64,000 nucleotides of DNA from Candidatus Nanopelagicaceae bacterium. GTDB lineage: Bacteria; Actinomycetota; Actinomycetes; Nanopelagicales; Nanopelagicaceae. Made by a program: the position numbers and the translations under genes. Numbering within the stretch: the stretch's first letter is position 1; the number at the start of each line of letters is the position of its first letter. The stretch is taken from assembly GCA_018882885.1 (NCBI GenBank), contig VERG01000003.1, forward strand, positions 1 through 64,000. Reading direction: 5' to 3'. This document shows positions 50,035 through 59,316 of this stretch, piece by piece. Below the pieces are notes generated by a model, which was not told the origin of the DNA, made no database searches, and saw only the letters and a program-made list of their open reading frames with translations.

Positions 50035-53000
50035 TCAAACTAGGCAGTCTGGCCCCAAGATTGATTTCAAATCAGCGCTCAGACTCGGAGAAGCGGTCAC
50101 CTTTAATCCATCATCCAAACGCAAAATTGTGTTTTTCGCCCCACCTTCAATTTTCAGATGTACTTCGCGAGTACCAGGATGAGAACGCAGGATTTCCTTC
50201 ATGCGATCAACAATTGGTGGCGTACAACGCTCCGACTCCAAGCGAATTACAAAGGGACCGATTGGAGCTTGGTTGATGTCGGGAATAGATAAATCAATTG
50301 CGGTTACCTGAGGGGTTTCTTCTCGTTTATCAATTCGCCCACGGACAACAACAATGCGATCCTCAATTAAATTCAAAGCGTGTTGTTGGTAGGTGCTGGA
50401 GAAAAAGCGCACATCAATCGCGCCTTCGAGATCTTCAATGGTGACAATCGCCCAGGATTGACCCTGTCTACTTACTTTACGCTGGACACTGGTGATCAAG
50501 CCCGCAATAGTTACGGTCTGTTCATGTCCAACAACATCATCAAAGATCTGACTAATTGTTATGTCTGTGGCGGATTTCAATACATGCTCCACGCCAAGCA
50601 GCGGATGATCAGAAACGTATAAACCCAACATCTCACGTTCGTAAGAAAGCAAAAGCGCTTTCTCCCACTCCGCCTCATCGATCTGCAATTCCACTCCAGA
50701 TACAGCAGATGGCGTAGCTAAGTTGGCGCCACCGAATAGATCGAATTGGCCAATCGACTCAGCACGTTTTGTCTCCATGACTGAATCAATCGCTTCAAGA
50801 TAGATATTCATTAAACCTTTTCTGGAATGGCCCAGTGAGTCAAATGCTCCAGCTTTAATTAATGACTCAATAGTTTTTTTGTTGCAAACATGAACATCAA
50901 CCTTTGCCAGAAAATCCCCAAATGATTGATAGCGACCTTTTTCAACACGGTTTTTTGCGATCGAGGAAACAACATTTTCACCTACATTGCGGATCGCAGC
51001 CAAACCAAATCTAATGTCCTGACCAGTTGGGGTGTACTCACCATTTGAATCATTTACATCAGGAGGCAGTACTTTGATTCCCATTCTTCGGCATTCATTT
51101 AGATAAAGCGCAGATTTATCTTTGTCATCCCTAACACTGGTAAGAAGCGCTGCCATGTACTCGGTTGGATAATTAGCCTTTAGATAAGCGGTCCAAAAGG
51201 AAACTACCCCGTAACCGGCGCTATGGGCTCGGTTAAATGCGTAATCCGAGAATGGAATCAGGGTTTTCCAGAGCTCTTCAATGGCAACGCTGGAGAAACC
51301 ATTGGCGCGCATGCCCGCCTCAAAGTGAACATACTCTTTATCCAGAATCTCTTTGTTCTTTTTACCCATTGCTTTGCGAAGCAAATCCGCGCGACCAAGA
51401 GAGAAACCAGCAAGTTTTTGGGCGATAGCCATAACCTGCTCTTGATAAACAATTAAGCCATAGGTGTCATCCAAAATCTCTTTAAGAGCCTCACTCAACT
51501 CGGGATGAATAGGTTCAATCTTCTTCCGTTTGTTTTTACGATCTGCGTAATCATTGTGGGCATTAACTCCCATTGGCCCGGGGCGATAAAGTGCAATCAC
51601 AGCTGAGATATCCTCAAAAGAGTCAGGAACCATTGATCTAAGAAGCGCCCGGATTGGCGCACTATCTAACTGAAATACGCCAAGAGTGTCGCCTCTCGAG
51701 AGAAGTTCAAAGGTTTTTTGATCCGACAAAGGAAGATCCTCTAGTACCAGATTCTTGCCTTGATTGTTCTTGATGTTTAGTAAACAATCATCAAGTACCG
51801 AAAGGTTTCTAAGTCCCAAAAAGTCCATCTTCAATAGACCTGTTGACTCACATGCTCCCATATCAAACTGGGTAATGATGGCTCCATCTGCCTCACGACG
51901 ATGAATCGGTATTACATCTAAAAGAGGTTCACGACTCAAAATAACTCCGGCAGCGTGAACACCCCACTGGCGTTTTAATCCTTCTAGACCTCTTGCCATG
52001 TCAACAATAGTTTTTGAATCAGGATCAGTTTCATAGATATTTCTGAACTCTTGCGCCTCGGCATAGCGATCATTTTCTTTGTCAAAGACACCCGACAAAG
52101 AAATGTCTTTACCCATAATTGCCGGCGGTAGAGCCTTGGTTAATTTTTCGCCAATTGCATATGGGTAGCCCAACACACGAGTTGAGTCCTTGATGGATTG
52201 TTTAGATTTGATTGTGCCGTAGGTAATGATCTGAGCTACTCGATCATCGCCATACTTGTTGGTGGCGTATCGAATCATCTCGCCACGTCTACGCTCATCA
52301 AAATCCAGATCAATGTCGGGCATAGAGATACGCTCTGGATTTAAGAAACGCTCAAAAAGTAAGCCATGCTTTATTGGGTCCAGCGCAGTAATGCCAAGTG
52401 CGTATGAAACTAGTGAGCCTGCCGCAGATCCTCTTCCCGGTCCAACTCTGATTCCTTGGGATCTGGCGTGATTAACAAGGTCAGCAACAACCAAGAAGTA
52501 TCCAGGGAATCCCATCTTGGTCATTACCTCAAGTTCGTAATTCAATCTCTCGATATAACCATCCGGAATTACATTGTTAAAGCGATTCTGCAAACCTTTG
52601 TGAGCCTCTTTGACCAGCCAGCTGTCCTCGCTTTCACCAACTGGAACCGGAAATTTAGGAAGCAGATTTTCATTTTCGCGCAAAGTAGTGTTACACCGCT
52701 CGGCGATTAATAATGTGTTATCACAGGCTGATTCGATCTCTTTAAAGATGCGTCGCATTGTCGCAGCGTCCTTCAAATAGAACTCACTATTTTCAAATTT
52801 GAATCTTTTTGGGTCGGCCAGGGTGGAACCTGATTGGATACACAGCAATGCTTCATGATGTTTGGCATCGTCGGCATATGTGTAATGTAAATCGTTAGTG
52901 GCTAGAAGAGGCAATCCCAACTCTTTAGCCAATTTCAATAGATCTTCTTTAACCCTGCGTTCAATTTCAATTCCATGATCCATAATCTCGACAAAGTAAT

Positions 53001-53544
53001 TTTCGGCACCGAAAATGTCTCGGTAACTTGCTGCAGCTGCACGCGCCTCTTTATAGGCACCCATTCGAATACGGGTTTGAATCTCTCCACCTGGACAACC
53101 TGTTGTGGCGATTAGCCCTTGTGAATATTGTGAGAGAAGCTCGCGATCCATTCGTGGCTTGTAATAAAAACCCTCTAATGAAGCAAGCGAGGAGAGTTTA
53201 AAAAGATTTGCCAGGCCAATGTTGTCCTCCGCCAGCAAGGTCATGTGGGTGTATGCGCCACCACCAGAAACATCATCCTCGCCGCCTTCAGCCCACTTAA
53301 CTCTTTTTTTGTCGAAACGTGACTCAGGGGCTACATAAGCCTCAATACCGATAATCGGCTTTACCCCTGCTTTTTTCATGGTTTTGTAAAAATCAAAGGC
53401 ACCGAAAACATTGCCGTGATCGGTCATTGCAATCGCACCGTCACCGTTACGGGCAACTTCTTGAGCTAACGTCTCAATTCGAGCCGCGCCATCGAGCATG
53501 GAGTACTCGGTATGTACATGAAGATGGACAAAACCCTGGCTCAC
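50035..53544 (-). CDS. dnaE: DNA polymerase III alpha subunit
   Basis: Replicative polymerase. The 1169-residue protein has the N-terminal PHP domain ('FVHLHVHTEYSMLDGA', residues 5-20), the polymerase core with the catalytic aspartates in 'MPDIDLDFDERRRGEMI' near residue 400, helix-hairpin-helix and OB-fold regions toward the C-terminus ('VTIAGLITSVQRKVS'). This is the DnaE1 form found with the histidine genes in actinobacteria. The GTG start has TAATCT eight bases upstream, in the 25-base gap after rluD; leaderless expression is possible. Confidence 0.96.
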   Translation of the reverse strand: MSQGFVHLHVHTEYSMLDGAARIETLAQEVARNGDGAIAMTDHGNVFGAFDFYKTMKKAGVKPIIGIEAYVAPESRFDKKRVKWAEGGEDDVSGGGAYTHMTLLAEDNIGLANLFKLSSLASLEGFYYKPRMDRELLSQYSQGLIATTGCPGGEIQTRIRMGAYKEARAAAASYRDIFGAENYFVEIMDHGIEIERRVKEDLLKLAKELGLPLLATNDLHYTYADDAKHHEALLCIQSGSTLADPKRFKFENSEFYLKDAATMRRIFKEIESACDNTLLIAERCNTTLRENENLLPKFPVPVGESEDSWLVKEAHKGLQNRFNNVIPDGYIERLNYELEVMTKMGFPGYFLVVADLVNHARSQGIRVGPGRGSAAGSLVSYALGITALDPIKHGLLFERFLNPERISMPDIDLDFDERRRGEMIRYATNKYGDDRVAQIITYGTIKSKQSIKDSTRVLGYPYAIGEKLTKALPPAIMGKDISLSGVFDKENDRYAEAQEFRNIYETDPDSKTIVDMARGLEGLKRQWGVHAAGVILSREPLLDVIPIHRREADGAIITQFDMGACESTGLLKMDFLGLRNLSVLDDCLLNIKNNQGKNLVLEDLPLSDQKTFELLSRGDTLGVFQLDSAPIRALLRSMVPDSFEDISAVIALYRPGPMGVNAHNDYADRKNKRKKIEPIHPELSEALKEILDDTYGLIVYQEQVMAIAQKLAGFSLGRADLLRKAMGKKNKEILDKEYVHFEAGMRANGFSSVAIEELWKTLIPFSDYAFNRAHSAGYGVVSFWTAYLKANYPTEYMAALLTSVRDDKDKSALYLNECRRMGIKVLPPDVNDSNGEYTPTGQDIRFGLAAIRNVGENVVSSIAKNRVEKGRYQSFGDFLAKVDVHVCNKKTIESLIKAGAFDSLGHSRKGLMNIYLEAIDSVMETKRAESIGQFDLFGGANLATPSAVSGVELQIDEAEWEKALLLSYEREMLGLYVSDHPLLGVEHVLKSATDITISQIFDDVVGHEQTVTIAGLITSVQRKVSRQGQSWAIVTIEDLEGAIDVRFFSSTYQQHALNLIEDRIVVVRGRIDKREETPQVTAIDLSIPDINQAPIGPFVIRLESERCTPPIVDRMKEILRSHPGTREVHLKIEGGAKNTILRLDDGLKVTASPSLSADLKSILGPDCLV

Positions 53545-53569
53545 GGTCGGCGAGATTACTCCCTGCAGG

Positions 53570-54505
53570 CTATTTAACGGTCAACAGCTCTAAGGCGCGT
53601 TGCAGATCGGCGGGCAGAGGCGCGTGGAGTGTGATGCGCTCATCAGTTGAAGGTTGAGTGAAGCTCAATTCAATGGCATGCAGCCAGGGACGTTTCAACT
53701 CTAACCGCGCTGCCAAGACCGGATCTCCACCATAGGCAAGATCTCCTACTAGTGGATGGCGCAAGGCGTTGAAGTGAACTCTGATTTGGTGGGTGCGACC
53801 AGTTTCTAACTCAACTCTAAGAAGTGAAGCGCTCGAATAAAACTCCAACACTTGATAGTGGGTAATGCTGGGCTTTCCGTCGGCAACTACTGCGAATCGA
53901 TAATCTTCACGAGGATGTCTGCCAATTGGAGCATCGATAGTTCCTTCACTGGGATCAATATGACCCTGCACCAAGGTTTGATAAACCTTTTTAACGGAAC
54001 GGTTTCTAAATTGATTTTTCATTGCAGTGTAAGAGTTTTCATTTTTTGCCAGCAACATTAATCCAGAGGTTCCAGCATCAAGCCTTTGCACAATTCCTTG
54101 ACGCTCTTGCGGACCGGAGGTTGAGATGCGATAACCGCGAGCAATTAAAGCTCCGACAACTGTTGGCCCCATCCATCCAGGGCTGGCATGAGCTGCACAT
54201 CCCACTGGTTTGTTTACAACGACCACATCCTCGTCATCGTAAACAATTTCCAACTCTTCAATAGGTGTGGGCTTTAACTCTAAAGGATCAAATGGTTCCG
54301 GCAATGTGATTACAACTCGGTCACCAACCCTCACTCGATCTGATTTAGAGAGCGGTTTCTTGCCTTGAAGGACATCGCCGGCATTAAGTAAATCTGCGAC
54401 ATTACTCCTTGATAGCTCAAGGAGTTTTGAAAGTGCGGAATCAATCCGTTCTCCATCTAGCTCCTGAGGAATTAATACCTCTTTACGCTCTCGATTCGAT
54501 GACAT
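53570..54505 (-). CDS. rluD: RluA-family 23S rRNA pseudouridine synthase
   Basis: Converts specific uridines of 23S rRNA to pseudouridine. The 311-residue protein has an N-terminal S4 RNA-binding domain (~15-65), the catalytic aspartate in 'VQRLDAGTSGLMLLAK' near residue 142 and 'LETGRTHQIRVHFNALRHP' near residue 250. The exact target (RluD-type positions 1911/1915/1917) is inferred from similarity and from its usual place after lspA in actinobacteria. It overlaps the lspA stop by one base. Confidence 0.92.
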   Translation of the reverse strand: MSSNRERKEVLIPQELDGERIDSALSKLLELSRSNVADLLNAGDVLQGKKPLSKSDRVRVGDRVVITLPEPFDPLELKPTPIEELEIVYDDEDVVVVNKPVGCAAHASPGWMGPTVVGALIARGYRISTSGPQERQGIVQRLDAGTSGLMLLAKNENSYTAMKNQFRNRSVKKVYQTLVQGHIDPSEGTIDAPIGRHPREDYRFAVVADGKPSITHYQVLEFYSSASLLRVELETGRTHQIRVHFNALRHPLVGDLAYGGDPVLAARLELKRPWLHAIELSFTQPSTDERITLHAPLPADLQRALELLTVK

Positions 54506-55032
54506 TAAGCGCTCCGATTTGGTTTTTCAAAGGGTTGAATATTTCTCATCGCGAGAATAGTCATCCAAATTCCCGCACACACAATGGCGGAATCGGCCAC
54601 ATTGAAGATGGGCCAATTAGGTAGTTGAATCCAATCAATGACCTCGCCCCGCCAAAGTCCAGGTGGACGAACTGCGCGATCCCACAGATTCCCTAGAACT
54701 CCGCCAAGAAGTAAGGCAAGACCAATCGCCCATCCTCTGTTCTGCACTTTGCGCATGTAATAAATTATGAATGCGGCAACACAAAGTTTTAGAGAAGAAA
54801 GAAGCGGCGTAGCATCAGTGCCCAAACTAAAACCCGCACCAGGATTGGTTCCATAAGTTAATTTCAGAAAATCGCCTATTACTTTCACCGGCTCTCTGAA
54901 TTGCAAATAGCTAGCTGCCCAGTTTTTTGTAATTAAGTCAAGGGCAAAAACTAAGGTAACTAACGCAATGAATAGTCGTCGCGCGCGGTTTGCACGTGAC
55001 GACTCTAGCGACGCTCTTCCTTCTGTTTGCAT
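54505..55032 (-). CDS. lspA: Lipoprotein signal peptidase
   Basis: Aspartic peptidase of the membrane that removes the signal peptide of diacylglyceryl-modified prolipoproteins. About 175 residues with four membrane helices; the two catalytic-motif segments are 'GGVLGNLWDR' and 'IFNVADSAI', with 'LVFALDLITKNWA' at the first helix. I place the start at ATG 55032, which overlaps the end of the DksA-like gene by 28 bases. The frame is open further upstream, but the extra residues have no family likeness. Confidence 0.94.
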   Translation of the reverse strand: MQTEGRASLESSRANRARRLFIALVTLVFALDLITKNWAASYLQFREPVKVIGDFLKLTYGTNPGAGFSLGTDATPLLSSLKLCVAAFIIYYMRKVQNRGWAIGLALLLGGVLGNLWDRAVRPPGLWRGEVIDWIQLPNWPIFNVADSAIVCAGIWMTILAMRNIQPFEKPNRSA

Positions 55033-55835
55033 AGCATGCAAAGAGTTGCGCGCGGAAATACCTGAAGACGAGCTTTGCCAATGGCATTTCCGCAATCTTC
55101 ACAACGACCATATGTCTTGTTATCAATTCGCTCTAGCGCCCGCTCTGTTTGCAACACCATATCTCGAGCGTTATAGACCAAGGAAATTTCATGTTCCCGT
55201 TCAAAGGTTTTCGCACCAGCATCAGCTTGATCATCACCGGCACCAACGCCAGATGCTTCAATCAAATCATCCATTTCACTTTCGATCTCTTCCAACTCCT
55301 TCTTTAGTCGGACTAGATCCTTTGCTAAATCGGAACGTATTGCCTTTAACTCAGTTGCGGTCCAATTTTCCTCTCCCTCACTAACAAATGGTGCTGGAGC
55401 AGCTTTAATTGGCTTTAAGGATGGCGCCTTCTTACCGGGCTTGGGCTTGCGAACTGGTGGCGGCAGAACTAAACGCTTTTCCTCTACAACTACAACATCG
55501 CTGGCCTCTATCTCGGGCTTGTAAACCGAGATGGTGGTCGCACCACCTTTGGCTGTACTACTTGTGAGCGCTGTTTTGTGAGCGCCTTTAATTATTTCGG
55601 CGGCAGGTTTTTTAGCTAGCGGTTTCTTGGCCAAGGTTGGTCGAACCGGGGCCTTCTTTACTGGCTGGTTCTTGACTGGCGCCTTTTTGGCCGGTGCCTT
55701 TTTCGCAACCGGTTTTTTGGCAGGAGCCTTCTTTACCTCTGCTTTTTTTGCTGGAGCCTTTTTCGCCGGAGCCTTTTTGGCAGGTGATTTTTTAAGCTTT
55801 GCAACCGCTTTTGATAACTTCTTTTTCAATGCCAC
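55005..55835 (-). CDS. DksA/TraR-type zinc-finger protein with a long lysine-alanine-proline tail
   Basis: The 276-residue protein has two very different parts. Residues ~1-85 are a basic, low-complexity tail of repeated 'PAKKA' units resembling histone H1 tails. From about residue 155 comes a DksA-like unit: a coiled coil ('AIRSDLAKDLVRLKKELEEIE') and a C-terminal zinc finger with C-x2-C-x17-C-x2-C ('CEDCGNAIGKARL...CMLC'). It probably binds RNA polymerase and perhaps DNA or rRNA through the tail; neither is proven. The GTG start has TAGCCT eight bases upstream. It diverges from the ileS T-box leader. Confidence 0.88.
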   Translation of the reverse strand: MALKKKLSKAVAKLKKSPAKKAPAKKAPAKKAEVKKAPAKKPVAKKAPAKKAPVKNQPVKKAPVRPTLAKKPLAKKPAAEIIKGAHKTALTSSTAKGGATTISVYKPEIEASDVVVVEEKRLVLPPPVRKPKPGKKAPSLKPIKAAPAPFVSEGEENWTATELKAIRSDLAKDLVRLKKELEEIESEMDDLIEASGVGAGDDQADAGAKTFEREHEISLVYNARDMVLQTERALERIDNKTYGRCEDCGNAIGKARLQVFPRATLCMLCKQKEERR

Positions 55836-55920
55836 AACCGCGAAGGCTAAAGGTTTGCATCAATAAACGCCACTCGCCTCGCTCGGCAGTAGGTGGGAGC
55901 TCATACTCGTAGGTTAGACT
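55836..55920. promoter_or_regulatory. Divergent promoter region between the DksA-like gene and ileS
   Basis: Minus strand: TAGCCT (55844-55849) eight bases before the GTG of the DksA-like gene. Plus strand: TAGACT (55915-55920), which would start the ileS leader near 55927. Neither has a convincing -35. Together with the T-box leader this is the only stretch over 300 bases in the window without a coding gene. Confidence 0.45.
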
Positions 55921-55926
55921 GAGCGC

Positions 55927-56164
55927 CTTGCAAAAAGACCTGTAACAAGGATTCGCAATGACCAGGCCATCACCTGATAGCGAGTTGGAAGAAATGGGCT
56001 CACAGCAGCATCACAGTGACTCATCTAGAACCGACGGCAAGATAAGTAAGTGGTGAACACCCAAGAAATTTGAGGTGTTTACAAGGCGGGTGGTACCGCG
56101 GTCCTAAAGTGATCGCCCCTCCAAACATTTGATGCAAACCGCGTCAGAGTCATGTTTAGGGAGG
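55927..56164 (+). promoter_or_regulatory. T-box riboswitch of ileS (translational type, short stem I)
   Basis: Stem I is short: TCGC/GCGA (55953-55956, 55980-55983) and CAGG/CCTG (55963-55966, 55973-55976) close a six-base loop holding ATC (55969-55971), an isoleucine specifier. A stem AACACC/GGTGTT follows (56056-56061, 56074-56079). The T-box core GGGTGGTACCGCGG has its TGGT at 56091-56094, able to pair with an A-CCA tRNA end. The last hairpin pairs 56116-56128 with 56152-56164, which contains the GGGAGG ribosome binding site. Uncharged tRNA-Ile binding would therefore free translation initiation. This matches the actinobacterial ileS T-boxes with the specifier in a terminal loop. Confidence 0.92.
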
Positions 56165-56172
56165 CAAAGTTG

Positions 56173-59100
56173 ATGACCAGTAACTCGCCATATCAAGCGC
56201 TTTCGCCTTCAATTGATTTACCTGCCATCGAGCATGAAGTTTTGGATTTTTGGCAGACACAAGACATCTTTCACCAAAGCGTTAAAGCTAGAGCTGGTGG
56301 CCAATCTTGGACTTTTTATGAGGGCCCTCCGACTGCGAATGGATTACCTGGAACCCATCACATTGAAGCTCGCGTATTTAAAGATGTGTTCCCACGTTTT
56401 CACACCATGAAAGGTAAGCAGGTAATCCGCAAAGCGGGATGGGATTGCCATGGACTTCCCGTTGAGATTGCGGTTGAGAAAGAGCTTGGCTTTTCTGGGA
56501 AGGGAGATATCGAGAAGTACGGTATAGCCGCCTTTAATGAAAAATGTCGTGAATCAGTTCAACGACATGTCGATGCCTTCACAACCATGACAGAACGTAT
56601 GGGGTTCTGGGTTGATTTTGATGAGGCTTATTGGACTATGTCTAATGAGTACATTGAAAGTGTTTGGTGGTCGCTGGCTCAAATTCATCAGAAAGGTTTA
56701 CTGGTTCAAGATCACCGAGTCGCGCCTTATTGTCCACGTTGCGGTACCGGGCTTTCTGATCATGAGTTGGCACAGGGTTATGAAACCGTAAAAGATCCTT
56801 CAGTCTATGTGCGCTTTCCAATTACAACTGGCGAATTGAAAGATTTAAACGCCTCGCTTTTGGTTTGGACAACTACCCCTTGGACCTTGGTCTCTAACAC
56901 TGCGATCGCAGTTCATCCTGGGGTGGATTATGTAGTGGTGCGCACTAAAGAAAGTGAAGAGTTGCCCAGTGAGGTTTTGGTGGTTGCAGAACCCCTGATT
57001 GCAGTTGTCGGAGAAGGCGCCGAAATCATTAAGAAAATTAAAGGCACAGAGTTAGAGCGCACTGGATATCGCAGACCTTTTGATTTTGTCGAGATTCAAG
57101 GCGCCCACTTTGTAATCTTGGCTGATTATGTAACCACAGAGGATGGAACTGGATTGGTGCACCAGGCGCCGGCTTTTGGAGCCGACGATTTACAAAGCTG
57201 CCGCCGCTATGAACTTCCTGTGGTAAATCCGGTACTACCAAATGGCCATTTTTCCGATGAGATAACACTGGTTGGTGGTTTGTTTTTCAAAGAAGCAGAT
57301 AAACCACTAGTCAAGGAGTTAAAAGCAAAGGGTGCGTTGTACAAGCATCAACAATATGAACACTCCTACCCCCATTGTTGGCGTTGTCATACCCCGCTGA
57401 TTTATTACGCACAACCTTCTTGGTACATCCGAACCACAAAGATTAAGGAAGCGCTGCTGCGGGAAAATTCCGCTACCGATTGGCATCCAGAGACCATTAA
57501 GACCGGTCGATTTGGCGATTGGTTAAACAACAATATCGATTGGGCGCTTTCCCGCAATCGTTATTGGGGAACTCCGCTACCGATTTGGCGCTGCGAAAAT
57601 GCCCACGAAGAATCTTTTGGATCACTGAAAGAGTTAGAGGTTAGAGCTGGACGTGAATTAACCGGACTCGAATTACATAGACCGTATGTGGATGAGATTG
57701 AGTTTGACTGTCAAAGTTGTGATTCCAAAATGAATCGCACTCCCGAGGTGATTGATTGCTGGTATGACTCCGGCGCCATGCCTTTTGCGCAATGGGGTTA
57801 CCCGCACAAACCAGGATCTGTAGAGAAATTCAACGCGGCCTATCCTGCAGATTTCATCTGCGAAGCAATAGATCAAACCCGTGGTTGGTTCTATACCTTG
57901 ATGGCAATTGGCACATTAGTCTTTGATAAATCTTCCTATAAAACCGTGCTATGTCTCGGCCATATCTTGGATAAAGATGGCCGCAAAATGAGCAAGCATT
58001 TAGGAAATGTTCTAGAGCCAATGGCGCTCATGGATCAACATGGTGCCGATGCGGTTCGTTGGTACATGTTGGCGGCCGGCTCGCCTTGGAGCGCACGCCG
58101 TGTAGGACATGATGCAATCTCCGAGGTAGTCCGTAAAACCCTACTCACCTATTGGAATACCGTCTCATTCTTATCGCTTTACGCATCAGCCTCCGACTAT
58201 CAGCCCACGCCATATTCAAATGAATTGAACTTATCAACTATGGACCGATGGATAGTTAGCGAGTTAAATCAACTCATAAATGAGGTCGATGATTCACTAG
58301 CTGATTTCGACTCTCAGCGAGCTGGAGCAGCACTGGCTAGATTTATTGATGACCTATCTAACTGGTATGTGCGACGTTCCCGCCGCCGATTCTGGGATGG
58401 CGATGTTGCTGCTCTTTCAACACTGCAACACTGTCTAACAACTCTCACTCTCTTGATGGCGCCAATGGTTCCATTTATTACGGAGCATGTCTGGCAGCAA
58501 TTGATTCGCAAGGTGGATCCCAGCGCTGAACAATCAGTGCATCTGGCTGATTTTCCTGTGGCGGATTCTGCGCTTATCGATGAAAAGCTTTCAAATGATG
58601 TTGCATTGACTCGAAGATTGGTTGAATTAGGCAGAGCGGCTCGTGCCCAATCGCAGGTAAAGATTAGACAACCTCTCTCCCGCGCTCTGATTGCAGCGTC
58701 CGGTTGGAAATCACTTTCGACTGAGCTGCGTGATCAAATCGCAGATGAGCTAAATGTGGAGCATTTGGATGATTTGTCTGCAGCAGGATCTGATCTGGTA
58801 GATGTTTCTATCAAAGCGAACTTCCGATCACTCGGATCTAGATACGGCGGAGATGTACAAGCGATTGCCAAGGCTCTTAGCTCCACCTCCGCATCTGAGT
58901 TGGTTGCTCAAGTTCGCAGCCAGGGCCAAGTGGATGTTTCATACGGTTCCAGCCAGAGCGCAACAATTAGCGAGGAGGATTTGGTAATTACTGAAACCCC
59001 TCGAACTGGTTGGGCGGTCTCTTCTCATTCAGGAGAGAGCGTGGCGCTAGATCTACAACTTTCCCCTGAGTTGATTTCAAAGGGCGTGGTACGCGAAGCG

Positions 59101-59316
59101 ATTCGAGCCATTCAAGATGCCCGCAAATCATCAGGTTTTGACATCAGTGATCGCATTCATGTGAAGTGGAATTGTGCGCCAGAGTTTGTTGCCGCATTGA
59201 ACTCCGGAGCACAGTGGATAAGTGAAGAGGTCTTAGCGCTTTCCTTTACCCAAGATTCCGCACTAGGTGTCAGCGAAGAAGAGCTTGGTTTGAAGCTTGA
59301 ATTACAGAAAGCTTAA
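56173..59316 (+). CDS. ileS: Isoleucyl-tRNA synthetase
   Basis: Charges tRNA-Ile. I place the start at ATG 56173, eight bases after the GGGAGG ribosome binding site; the upstream in-frame ATG at 56152 lies inside the sequestering hairpin. About 1047 residues: 'PPTANGLPGTHHIEARVFKD' is the HIGH-region in the variant typical of the eukaryote-like group, 'DGRKMSKHLGN' the KMSKS loop near residue 607, then the anticodon-binding domain and a C-terminal extension. IleS of this group in other actinobacteria is known to be insensitive to mupirocin. Its stop overlaps the convergent tryptophan dioxygenase gene by four bases. Confidence 0.97.
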   Translation: MTSNSPYQALSPSIDLPAIEHEVLDFWQTQDIFHQSVKARAGGQSWTFYEGPPTANGLPGTHHIEARVFKDVFPRFHTMKGKQVIRKAGWDCHGLPVEIAVEKELGFSGKGDIEKYGIAAFNEKCRESVQRHVDAFTTMTERMGFWVDFDEAYWTMSNEYIESVWWSLAQIHQKGLLVQDHRVAPYCPRCGTGLSDHELAQGYETVKDPSVYVRFPITTGELKDLNASLLVWTTTPWTLVSNTAIAVHPGVDYVVVRTKESEELPSEVLVVAEPLIAVVGEGAEIIKKIKGTELERTGYRRPFDFVEIQGAHFVILADYVTTEDGTGLVHQAPAFGADDLQSCRRYELPVVNPVLPNGHFSDEITLVGGLFFKEADKPLVKELKAKGALYKHQQYEHSYPHCWRCHTPLIYYAQPSWYIRTTKIKEALLRENSATDWHPETIKTGRFGDWLNNNIDWALSRNRYWGTPLPIWRCENAHEESFGSLKELEVRAGRELTGLELHRPYVDEIEFDCQSCDSKMNRTPEVIDCWYDSGAMPFAQWGYPHKPGSVEKFNAAYPADFICEAIDQTRGWFYTLMAIGTLVFDKSSYKTVLCLGHILDKDGRKMSKHLGNVLEPMALMDQHGADAVRWYMLAAGSPWSARRVGHDAISEVVRKTLLTYWNTVSFLSLYASASDYQPTPYSNELNLSTMDRWIVSELNQLINEVDDSLADFDSQRAGAALARFIDDLSNWYVRRSRRRFWDGDVAALSTLQHCLTTLTLLMAPMVPFITEHVWQQLIRKVDPSAEQSVHLADFPVADSALIDEKLSNDVALTRRLVELGRAARAQSQVKIRQPLSRALIAASGWKSLSTELRDQIADELNVEHLDDLSAAGSDLVDVSIKANFRSLGSRYGGDVQAIAKALSSTSASELVAQVRSQGQVDVSYGSSQSATISEEDLVITETPRTGWAVSSHSGESVALDLQLSPELISKGVVREAIRAIQDARKSSGFDISDRIHVKWNCAPEFVAALNSGAQWISEEVLALSFTQDSALGVSEEELGLKLELQKA

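Noticed and set aside
55033-55095. Longer N-terminus for LspA starting at 55095
   Set aside because: It would overlap the DksA-like gene by 91 bases and adds residues that match no LspA; ATG 55032 gives the normal length.
55580-55835. Low-complexity lysine/alanine-rich region as a frameshift or non-coding repeat
   Set aside because: The frame is continuous with the DksA domain, and alanine/lysine/proline-rich tails on this protein are plausible in actinobacteria.
56152-56172. ileS starting at ATG 56152
   Set aside because: This ATG lies in the sequestering arm of the T-box and upstream of the ribosome binding site that serves ATG 56173.
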